Assembly (NCBI RefSeq): GCF_036884655.1
Contig: NC_088327.1
Coordinates: forward strand, 13,587,001-13,651,000
Length of the DNA: 64,000 nucleotides
Direction of reading: 5' to 3'
Source of the DNA: Musa acuminata AAA Group
Taxonomy: Eukaryota > Streptophyta > Magnoliopsida > Zingiberales > Musaceae
In this document: one piece after another, positions 1-8,060 of the stretch
How the letters are laid out: the number at the start of each line of letters is the position of its first letter
Position numbering within the stretch: the stretch's first letter is position 1
Position numbers and translations under genes: made by a program
The notes under the pieces: generated by a model
What the model saw: only the letters and a program-made list of their open reading frames with translations
Database searches by the model: none
What the model was told of the DNA's origin: nothing

Positions 1-85
1 AAATATTAACCAAAGCAGCATAAACAACATAAGCAAAGAAGTCTTTTCCCTTTTTCTTCTTTTTCTTTTTTTGTTTAATAATAAA

Positions 86-600
86 TCAGATTTGGGCTTA
101 GTGCCCAAATCATCCAGTTGAAGCCCACATATGAGCTTGACCCAACATAAGGGACCGTTCGAATCAGTCGCTCATGTGAACAAGCGACAAGATGAGGGCG
201 TTGAGACAATTACGAATGATCCCATGGCCCCCAAGTATAAAAGTCGACCCCCAATGCCTACCTAGGGGGTGGATCTATCTCACTGCAAGTCATTTCACCC
301 CCCTAGAAGTTTACAATACTAACTTGAGCGTCGGAAGGGTCGGATCAAAAAATCTCCTCTAACATCAACCTTTATACAGGACCCCTAAGGAGGCCAGAGT
401 TTGAGCTAGACCGGTGGCAGGACCACCTCGAGAAGCTAGAGTTCCCTCCAAAGCTACCTCCAAGCCACCTCAGATATCTCGACTTCGCATCACTCATCCC
501 ATCAGATCACCATGAGGGTCGCCCGGAGGACTTTGTGCCTTAAGATCAAGACGGTAACTCCAGTATTCGGAACGAGTGATGTAAACAATTGCTAGGTTAA
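86..600. mobile_element. LTR-like Ty3 remnant (approximate limits)
   Basis: This is a non-coding, CT-rich stretch with a TATA-like TATAAAAG at about 236. It is followed by sequence of the kind seen in plant Ty3 (Tat/Retand-type) LTRs: a phrase like 'aacttgagcgtcggaagggtcgg' broken over 330-350, then a 'ctttatacagga' stretch. Related phrases recur at 7400-7460, 7790-7850 and 53930-53990. No internal domain or clear ends are visible, so a solo or truncated LTR is an inference. Confidence 0.5.
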
Positions 601-944
601 TATTTGAGATATTTTTATCCTTTCTCTCGCTAAAAGACCTCTCTGCTCTTTTGTAAAGTCTCCGCCGCATGCAGCATTACTTTGTTAAAGTCGGTCACCC
701 TCAGGCAGCATCTTTGGACACACTTTCCCCAAAGATTCAGACTAATCTTTGCATCCCTCTAGAGTTTATAAAGCTAAAAGGTGTATCAAGCCACATTAGT
801 GCAGTGCAGTTTGGAGATGAGATCTGCTGCGGTACAAAGGAGAAGCCTCAGTTGTATACAATACTTTCACCGAGTATTATCACCTTTGATACTCAGTCAT
901 CATGTGGTTGTAGTTATGGCATATGACCACTATACATTTTAAAG

Positions 945-1200
945 CTAAATATTCCATATCTACCACAAATGTTTCTGGAATGTTAGGAAAGCACCAGATA
1001 CCAACACTCTATGTGTGCATTGCATTGGCTGTAGATGCAATCTTATCCTTCGTTCCACGTATCTCCCAGGAGAGGAGCAAATATACCAAGATCACCGAAA
1101 GGCTTATGCCGACCCTACGACGTTGACCTGAGTCAACCAAGGATATCCAAGACTGCGCCGTATAAAGCAGGGATAGCCGCACCACAAGTGGCTCAGCAAC
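945..1200 (+). promoter_or_regulatory. Promoter of gene A1: conserved box, paired W-boxes, TATA box
   Basis: The box at 947-1020 (AATATTCCA, GGAATGTTAGGAAAGCA, CCAACACTCTATGT) recurs upstream of genes B, C and D. GTTGAC-CTGA-GTCAAC at 1122-1137 is an inverted pair of W-box cores (TTGAC). TATAAA lies at 1161-1166, 75-80 bp before the ATG. A leader motif CTCAGCAAC near 1190 is shared with genes C and, in part, B and E. The sequence around 1050-1140 is also closely similar to 5385-5460 upstream of C1. Binding by WRKY factors is an inference from the motif. Confidence 0.7.
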
Positions 1201-1240
1201 ACAGCAAAGTAGCAGCTCTTTGAGACTCACTCGTAAGCTG

Positions 1241-1504
1241 ATGGCACCTCCGACTGATCTTGCCAAGGAGGGTAAGATAGCTTTTGTCATATTAGAGGAC
1301 TACTTGGGCAGGAGAAGAAGGCCTCCTCCTCCTCCTGCTTCTTCTTCTTCTTCTCCTCCTTTTCCTCCTCCTCCTACGCCACGCAACCCTGCCCTAGTGA
1401 GAGAACAGGTGATTGGTGACCACCGAGTTGTCGTCGTTAAGGAGAGGTATTCAGCTGTCACCAAGTTTCGCTGGGGAAATTATAATGGTGGCACATTTCC
1501 TTAA
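1241..1504 (+). CDS. Gene A1: small proline-rich protein of local family
   Basis: This is an 87-aa protein that I cannot assign to a named family. The start is the ATG of MAPPTDL, not the upstream in-frame ATG at 1220, because every paralogue begins with M-A-x-[PQ]. Residues 1-26 hold the shared block (D-L-A-K-E-G-K-I-A-F, then L-E-D-Y-L-G-R-R-R-R). A long Pro/Ser linker with polyproline runs follows (about 27-50). The tail has a hydrophobic VVVV strand and an F-R-W-G-N-Y motif. There is no signal peptide, membrane segment or cysteine pattern. A TATA box and the family promoter box lie just upstream, and the 3' UTR resembles that of B1, which supports a real transcribed gene. Its duplicate at 44240 encodes the same protein. 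Function is unknown. Confidence 0.75.
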   Translation: MAPPTDLAKEGKIAFVILEDYLGRRRRPPPPPASSSSSPPFPPPPTPRNPALVREQVIGDHRVVVVKERYSAVTKFRWGNYNGGTFP

Positions 1505-3059
1505 AGCTTGCATGGCACTGAGATATGGCTCATATATGTATGTAGCTCCTACGGATCTCCAATGTAATAACCAGTAAACGTTATGATGGTGTGCTATTAT
1601 ATGTAACAAAGGTTATGATGGTGTGCTATAAGAAGCAGTGTGTTCTTCATCTTATCATGAATGTAAATGCTTATAATTCCCTTTTTATAGTCTCCTTTTT
1701 CTTATTCCATCCAAAACAACGAAAACAAAAAAGGCTTGCAGTTGCTAAGATAAGAAATATAAAGTATATGATACATATATAGAATATTTATAGATGAATC
1801 AAATTACTTATCCTCCTAATATAACTTGTACACGGTCTTATGACTTCTTGCTCGAGTTATTTGCCACTGTCCTTCTCCGACACCGTATGGTCGTCGTCTT
1901 TGAAGAGACGCTAGAAACTGAAGAGCTTAAAGAAAAAGATGTAACATTGGAGACGATATGCTTTTTCTTTTTTTCAGCTATCATTATCACCGAGAATAAA
2001 AAGAGCAACCAGTACTCTTTGAATCGTGGTTCTAAATATCCCTTTGCTTATCTTGAATTCACGTATGTATGGCTTCCAATCTTAGATTTCAGGTTTCTCC
2101 TCAGCGCCACATCTTATTCGGAGAGATCTCATCCAATTTTCACAATGCATCCCGAGGAAAATTTATAGAAAAAAGAAAATATGATTTGCATTTCATCCCA
2201 AACGGAAAGTAGTAGGAGAATGAATCGATTTAACTTGAGATGCAAGTATTTTGAGGCATGTTAATTCACTTGTATCAAATTAATTGGTCAATTATCTATC
2301 TCTCTCACTCTCTTATTACAAAGAATAAATAATGAAGACAGAATTCGAACTTAAAACTTTACGATAGGCTATTAAAGTCTTTATCAATTAAACTAACTAA
2401 TACCTTCGAATAAATAATAAATTAACAATGAAAACTAATGTATTAAGACATCACCATCGACAATTAAAGAAATAACAACCTCCTAGCAAAATTGTAAATC
2501 AAACTATTGATCCACCTAAACTTATTTGTTTCAGTGTTCTTCATAAAGTGATTATGAATTAGAAGTATAAAAATTTGTTCCATGGCATTTAATTTGCGTT
2601 TTGAGGTTAACTCTATTATAACATTGGTTACTATAATATTGTTTCTTTCTCTTGGCTAGTTTGAGTCTATATTCATTAATATAATATGTAAAAATAATAA
2701 TCAATATATTAAAATATTTATTTTTTTTATAAAAGGATAAATGATGAAGATAAAATCAGATCCTAAGATCACATTGTCAATCGTCAAAATCTTTACTAGT
2801 TAGAATAATTAACATTTTTATCATGTATGCATCTCCTCTGGATTATGATGTTAACTCTTCCACTTGGAGAGATGGTAAACGAATGCCATTCCCAAGTGCA
2901 ATGGAGGCCACTGGTCTATTCCAATGATATCTTTAACTCTAATTGAATGAGTCTGATGCACGATATCTTAGGTATGAAAATATGGTGGATGAGTTAAACT
3001 ATCATCCGACAAATATAGTTTGTGCATGTCTCATATATATATATATATATATATAATAT
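1505..3059. other. Intergenic A1-B1, AT-rich
   Basis: No gene is supported here. The first about 130 bp is the A1 3' UTR, which resembles that of B1. A stretch at about 1960-2130 is distantly similar to 4840-5070, so the intergenic DNA appears to belong to the repeated unit as well. The open frame at 1794-2168 has no family resemblance and poor composition. A short (TA)n run lies at 3034-3055. Confidence 0.7.
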
Positions 3060-3260
3060 TCTCGACAAGCTCTATCCGGTCTCCGTTGATCGCAAGGAAG
3101 AAAAATATTCCACCACAATAATTGCTTTTGGAATGTTGGAAAAGCATCAGATGCCACCAACAAATGTTGCATAACACCATCGAAACATTGACTGGAGACA
3201 ACGAACGAGATGCAAGCCGGTTCTATAAGAAGGGATGGCCACACAGCAAGTTCCTCATCA
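3060..3260 (+). promoter_or_regulatory. Promoter of gene B1
   Basis: The conserved box lies at 3103-3170 (AAAAATATTCCACCACAATAA, then GGAATGTTGGAAAAGCATCAGATGCCA). One W-box core TTGACT is at 3188-3193; its inverted partner is degenerate. TATAAGA at 3224-3230 is about 95 bp before the ATG. The leader motif reads CTCATCAAC near 3246. Confidence 0.65.
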
Positions 3261-3318
3261 ACCAAGCAAACCAGTAGCTCTTTGGCTCTAAAGCCCTCTC
3301 TCTCTCACTCAGTACCTC

Positions 3319-3555
3319 ATGGCACCTCCAACTGACCTTGTCAAGGAGGGCAAGATAGCTTTTGATATGCTAGATGAGTGCTTAGGAAGGCGAAGAAGGC
3401 CTCCTCCCACTCCTCCGCCACGCAACGCTGCCCCAAAGAGAGAACCAGTGATTGGTGGCCACCTACTTGCCGAGGGACGTACTGCAATCGTTACCGAGAG
3501 CTATTCATCTGTCATCAACTTTCGCTGGGCTAATTCTGGTGTCAGATTTCCTTGA
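3319..3555 (+). CDS. Gene B1: small proline-rich protein of local family
   Basis: This is a 78-aa protein, the closest paralogue of A1. It shares MAPPTDL-x-KEGKIAF and then D-E-C-L-G-R-R-R-R. The proline linker is short (about 27-36), and the tail (S-S-V-I-N-F-R-W-A-N) aligns with A1's F-R-W-G-N. The start is the first ATG after a CT-rich leader, 95 bp from a TATAAGA. The 3' UTR shares the GCTTGCATGGC and AATGTAATAACCAG phrases with A1. No targeting signal or enzyme motif is visible. The duplicate at 46332 is identical in protein. Function is unknown. Confidence 0.75.
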   Translation: MAPPTDLVKEGKIAFDMLDECLGRRRRPPPTPPPRNAAPKREPVIGGHLLAEGRTAIVTESYSSVINFRWANSGVRFP

Positions 3556-4885
3556 CGGCTTGCATGGCTCATATGTATGTACGTGGCTCCTTTGTATCTC
3601 TAATGTAATAACCAGCGAAGTGATCGAGGAGCGATGGGTGTGTGCTAGCTAGTATTATATGTAGCTCTTGTCATAAACGTGTGATGCTGTGCTTAAAAGC
3701 AGTGTGTCCCGCTAGGTTTTATGGAGTTTTTGCTCTTCTCATGAATGTAACAGAGCAGTGTACTGTAGTTTTCTGGTATATAACGTCATGTACTTTTTAA
3801 CGCTTATAATCCCTTTTTAGTCTCATGTTTCTAATTCTAACTTAACACAAACGAATATTATGCGTGAGAGATGACATGTGGATATTGGATCTGTACATAC
3901 ATACTTTTAAATTTCTTCTATGTGCCTCTATTCAGTCTATTAGAGATAAAATAATATAGTTAAAACCTGAGCACTAGGGGATCGACACCTTGACGCTAAG
4001 TGGATAGGCCCTAGATAAAATTTCTCCACTCTTTTTATTTTTTTCACAAGATTACTTAGATTGATGGTTAGGGAATAAAGTGGAAAGAGCAAAGGGTCTA
4101 AGATATGTTCTTAAGAGAGTTTCTTTCATCATGGGCATCCCCTAAGGAATCCTACTATAACATGAAATTCTTTTCTATTAGCCAATAACTATAATCAAAA
4201 TCCAATCATATTTATAATATATCTTACCAAATTAAATAGGGTCACAAATGCTATCTTATCTCGAATTCGATGTATTGTAACGATATTCACACTCAGGATC
4301 GATGCATCATGTTTGACATGTAATATAGAGGTAATATTCTTAATGATCCTTATAAAAGGGTTCGACTGAATTATCTGATTCACTCTCTAACTTAAGCATC
4401 GGATAAGTATTGTTGAAGATACTCCTGATACAGTATTATATGAATTCAGCTTGGATCAGTGAATTTTAACTTGAGTCTGACTTGAAAAAAAAAAGACTCG
4501 ATTGAATCAAGATAAATCTGGCCACGAGGAGAGTCCGTAACAAAAGTTAGTTACTTTTGTATTGCTTATTATCTCGGTTATTTTATCTTTTTGGTACAAT
4601 GATGATTTATTACCTGTGTGTTTACCTTCCTAATATTTTTTTTCTATATATAGCTCACTTTTTTTCGAATTTTCATAAGATTGATTTAAGCTAAACCTTA
4701 AGTATGATAATGCTTGGGTGTCACGTGATTAGATGCAGGCATCCGATTTAGACCTGCTTTTCTATTTGGATTAATCCTAAACTCGATTAAAGTATATTCT
4801 GCTCTTCCTTTCGAAAGCTTTTGTTATTGCAATTCTTGAAGCTCAATATCACCGATAAAATAAAAGAAGTATCACCACCCAAATT
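3556..4885. other. Intergenic B1-C1
   Basis: The B1 3' UTR runs to about 3850. From 3958 the sequence departs from copy II, and at about 4240 it resumes a diverged match with 47005 onward. I see no gene, RNA or clear element. The small open frame at 4195-4383 on the minus strand is not preserved in copy II. Confidence 0.6.
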
Positions 4886-5094
4886 CTAGAATGAATACAG
4901 TTCTTCAATCGTGGATCTAAATATACTTATCACTTTGCTTTCATATGGTTTAAGATCTAAGACGTCAAGTTCACTTTGCTTCGGGTTCTGTACATACTCA
5001 TATGTCTTCCATTTCCCCTTTCTTAATTCGATGCAGAGAAGAGAGGAAGCCACATCGTATTCATGCGTATCAGCCTGATAGGATAATACCGGGT
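4886..5094 (-). pseudogene. Unrecognised coding-like fragment, conserved in both halves
   Basis: The minus-strand frame encodes about 60 residues with ordinary protein composition, from E-Y-D-V-A-S-S through E-L-R-K-G-K-W-K-T-Y-E-Y to F-R-S-T-I-E-E-L. The copy at 47693 differs by only a few residues over this stretch. Upstream the two frames differ by a small insertion in this copy and then a (CT)n repeat, so no common start exists. The W-K-T-Y-E-Y and D-L-x-x-Y-E-S-K phrases resemble F-box-associated or kelch-type repeats only loosely. It could be a captured gene fragment or chance. Confidence 0.35.
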
Positions 5095-5140
5095 TCATTC
5101 TGATGCAAAAGCATTCCTCCATTAAAGTAATATTCTTGAA

Positions 5141-5141
<1 letters not shown>

Positions 5142-5173
<32 letters not shown>
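5142..5173. repeat. (CT)n microsatellite
   Basis: A CT dinucleotide run lies just upstream of the C1 promoter box. In copy II this position is the left edge of the Copia insertion. Confidence 0.9.
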
Positions 5174-5175
<2 letters not shown>

Positions 5176-5212
5176 ATTGCTTATACTCACTCATCGATTG
5201 GTGCATGCGAAT

Positions 5213-5500
5213 CTATTCTCCACAAACTCTATATCCATCAAATCTTCGTTCCTTAAGGAGGAAAAATATTCCATCCCAATAATACTGCTTCCGGGACGTC
5301 GGAACAGCATCAGATGCCAACGCTGTATGTTGCCTACATTTGCATGCCACCTTATCTATCCATATATCCTCCCATTAGTTTCCCAAGAGATCAGGAAACA
5401 TACCAAATGCACCGAAAGGTTTATGCATGCCAACCCCACACCATTGACTTCCAGTCAACCAAGTGCCTATCGTAAGACGATAGCCACCATGGAACAAGTT
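5213..5500 (+). promoter_or_regulatory. Promoter of gene C1: conserved box and paired W-boxes
   Basis: The conserved box lies at 5262-5335 (GGAAAAATATTCCATCCCAA, GGAACAGCATCAGATGCCAA, CTGTATGTTGCC). Sequence at 5385-5460 is very like 1065-1140 of A1. An inverted W-box pair, TTGAC-TTCCA-GTCAA, lies at 5444-5458. The TATA position is degraded (CCTATCGTAAG near 5467) whereas copy II still reads TATAAG. CTCAGCAAC is present near 5502. Confidence 0.65.
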
Positions 5501-5523
5501 CCTCAGCAACCGCAGCAACCTAG

Positions 5524-5694
5524 ATGGCATCTCAGGCCGATCTTGATAAGGTGGGCAGGGAAGCATTTGAGATGATAGAGGAGTTCTTGGGCAGGAGAGG
5601 GAAGAAAGAACCAATGCTTGACACCATCCAAGTTGCCAAGCAATTTGGTGGAGTGTTGCTGTTTGTGAGGTATGCTCGCCACAGGATTCACTGA
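5524..5694 (+). pseudogene. Gene C1: local family member lacking its C-terminus
   Basis: The frame encodes 56 aa starting at the family-type ATG (M-A-S-Q-A-D-L-D-K-V-G-R-E-A-F). It continues through M-I-E-E-F-L-G-R-R-G and a V-A-K-Q-F-G-G-V-L-L-F strand equivalent to gene D's V-A-K-E-S-G-G-V-V-F. It lacks the polyproline linker. Relative to C2, the eight codons following R-I-H are deleted (24 bp), so the W/R-x-N tail is missing and translation ends at a TGA immediately after the joint. It could still make a short protein, but it is probably decayed. Confidence 0.65.
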
Positions 5695-5761
5695 TGTCAT
5701 TAAGCTGTGACATCAGCGAATCAGAGTCTCTCCTATGCATCTCTGATGTCATTAAGTTGTG

Positions 5762-5798
<37 letters not shown>

Positions 5799-7250
5799 CA
5801 TAAAGTTTTTTTTTTGTTTTATTTGGATTGGACTGCATTAAAATGCTTATCCAATACACACATAATATTTAAATAATAATAATGGTGGAGGATCTTTGAA
5901 AATATCCGATAGAGCAGATCTCTTTATCTGAAAAAGATATCTCATTCTAAAATATTATTAGAGAATGATCTAAGGATGACTCCCCATTCTAAAAAAGCTA
6001 CTTCTTTTTTTTTCCTCTTCTATCATTAGCTAAATAAAATATTATTTCTTTCCACTCCCTGCATGTCTTTTACTTCCCTTTCTATTACATCCAAAAAAGA
6101 TTCTCAATTGGGTTTGTCTCTCTCATTCTTTTTTTTTTTTTTTACGTTATCCTACCATTGCTTTCTCTTCTTCCCATACTAATGGGGTAAGGAAAAACAA
6201 TGGCCACTTTATGCAATGCAATAAATTATATTAAATATCTGATAATTTTTCTAAAAAATATTCTTATTTTAGATTTTTTTCAATCAGTACCCTTCATTTT
6301 ACTTCTTACCAAATGATACTCCTAATTTTAAAAAAAAATTCAAATTGCTCCTAAAAAATTTTTCATATAGTATATTTTTTTTACCCATTATAGTATTTTG
6401 ATCATAATAACACAAACACTATAAAATCTACTTGAAAATATCATAAATTATTTAAATAGAATCCTAACATCAATCAAACTAATTATAAATATAAAAATAT
6501 GATATTATAAGTAATGATAATCAAAGAGTCACGGTATAATACTATTAACAGTATTTTCGATACATCAATAAAAATATTATAAACGAGTCAAATAAAAATA
6601 TTATAATAGTTCAAAATAATAAAAAGGACAAAAAATTGATAAAAAAACTTTGAAATGTATTTTAGGTATTTTTAAAATTAAGGATATTATTTGAAAAAAG
6701 CAAAAGAGGCGATATCTCTTGAGAAATATTTAAAATATGAATATTTTCTTAAAAATCGCCCTAAAATATCAAATATTACCTGCTGTTGTGTCCCACAATC
6801 AATCATTGGAGTATCTATCATTCCGTTCCATGAATCAGTGCTTTGCATTGCGTCTCGTCTGCTTTCTGTGTACATATGATATGTATGATTGGGTTCACAG
6901 TGATGCCGAATGCATTGGCTTTCCACAATTTGTGTGCTTGACGTTGTTCTCGGGTCTGAGGTACGCAACCGTAGCTTTCTTGCCCTACCCATTTCAACTT
7001 TGTGCGCCTTGCGTAACGGTGGTGGCCCCCACGGGTGGGGCTTCTTAGATGGACCACCTCGTCTTTTCTCCGATCACAACAGACAAGTGCATAGGAATAC
7101 GCGCGTATTAACCATTTGTTTCCGATCGATTGATTATAGTATATTATATGAGAGAAAATATTTTAACAATTAACCTGTATCAACTAATTACTATATCGAA
7201 GAAAAAAGTTAAATCATTTTTAATTGAACAATAACATGGGAATGGTTAAG
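5695..7250. other. Intergenic C1 to LTR-like repeats, very AT-rich
   Basis: A (TA)n run lies at 5764-5796. The remainder is AT-rich sequence with poly-T and poly-A stretches. Positions 6307-7022 are one of three copies in the window (also 40702-41437 and 52838-53575). The tail (about 6890-7050) is less AT-rich, but stops interrupt all frames. Confidence 0.7.
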
Positions 7251-7254
7251 GTTT

Positions 7255-7888
7255 ATTGGCTCTCGTGGATAAAACATGAAGATGAGATATTGAGATTGCT
7301 ATAAATGATATTCTTAGTCAATCAAGTATAAAAGTTAACCTCGATCTAAAGGTTAGACCATTTTTTTCAAAAATATTTTTACACCTCATATAACCTTTTG
7401 AATTAATTCAAGCATCGAATGAGTCGGGTTAAAAAGCTCCTCTCGTACTAATCTTTGTGCAAGAACCAATCGATGAGTCAAATTCTATCTTGGGTCGATC
7501 TTAAGACTGTCTTGAATAGGTGAGGTTATGTAAAGACCACCTTGAAACCATCTCAACTACACCAAAGTCATCACGATGGTTCCACAATTGTCTTTATGCT
7601 TTTGGGTTAAGACTAAATCAGGTTATGATTTATCAACTCCCGTGGATAAAATATCAAGATTAGATGTTGAGATCGTTATAAATGATATTCTCAGTCAACC
7701 AGATATAAAAATTAATCGCTTACATCGATCTAGGGGTTAGATTATTTTTTAAAAACATATTTTGACACTTCAATCTTCTAAACTAACTCGAGCGTCGAAT
7801 GAGTTGGGTCAAAAAGTTTCTCCTGATACTAGCCTTTGTGCAGAAACCCATCGAGAAGTTAGATTCTAACTCGGATCGACCTCAATAC
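7255..7888. repeat. Two tandem, diverged LTR-like units (second split by Copia)
   Basis: Unit a (7255-7622) and unit b (7623-7888, continuing at 35184-35310) share landmarks in order: CGTGGATAAAA, ATAAATGATATTC, TATAAAA, GAGCGTCGAATGAG or close variants, and TTTGTGCA. The wording resembles the Ty3 LTR-like stretch at 86-600. Copy II has only one unit (about 53800-54160). These are degenerate and have no internal domain. Confidence 0.55.
7884..7888. repeat. 5-bp target-site duplication AATAC, left
   Basis: AATAC immediately precedes the TG of the leftmost Copia LTR. The same five bases follow the CA of the rightmost LTR, at 35179-35183. Between them lie 27,290 bp. Confidence 0.85.
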
Positions 7889-8060
7889 TGTTAAAATAAA
7901 GAGATAAATGAGTTGTAGAAGAAGAAGTTGAATGTTATTGACATATCCTCCGTCTTTATATACAGGTTAGAAGGAGAAGTTTCCTCAACGGGTTAGAGGA
8001 TTTCCCTCAACAGAGTAGAGAGATTTCCTCAACAGTTAGGGAAATATCATCTACTTATCA
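7889..8060 (-). repeat. Copia LTR, outer left (3' LTR of Copia-a)
   Basis: The LTR is 172 bp. In element orientation it starts TGATAAGTAG and ends TTTAACA (TG...CA). A purine-rich primer tract (GCGGGGGCA in element sense, 8061-8069) abuts it. Confidence 0.9.

Larger units (their letters stand above)
1..3957. repeat. Segmental duplication, copy I, near-identical part
   Basis: This block matches 43000-46970 almost base for base. Only a handful of substitutions are visible (for example near 165, 212, 454 and 994), plus one patch near 1575-1590 where the partner is 14 bp longer. It carries genes A1 and B1. The match begins at the first base of the window, so the duplication may extend further left. 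It stops abruptly at 3957/46970, after which the two halves are still homologous but clearly more diverged. Confidence 0.97.
4230..7250. repeat. Segmental duplication, copy I, diverged part
   Basis: This is homologous to about 46995-53780, allowing for the 4-kb Copia insertion in that copy. It carries gene C1 and the long AT-rich C-D interval. Divergence by eye is roughly one difference in ten bases, with many indels, in contrast to the near identity of 1-3957 and of the D-gene segments. Confidence 0.85.

Noticed and set aside
1794..2168. 124-codon open frame in both halves
   Set aside because: Preserved only because the block is a near-identical duplicate. Low-complexity, no domain, and overlaps intergenic repeat sequence.
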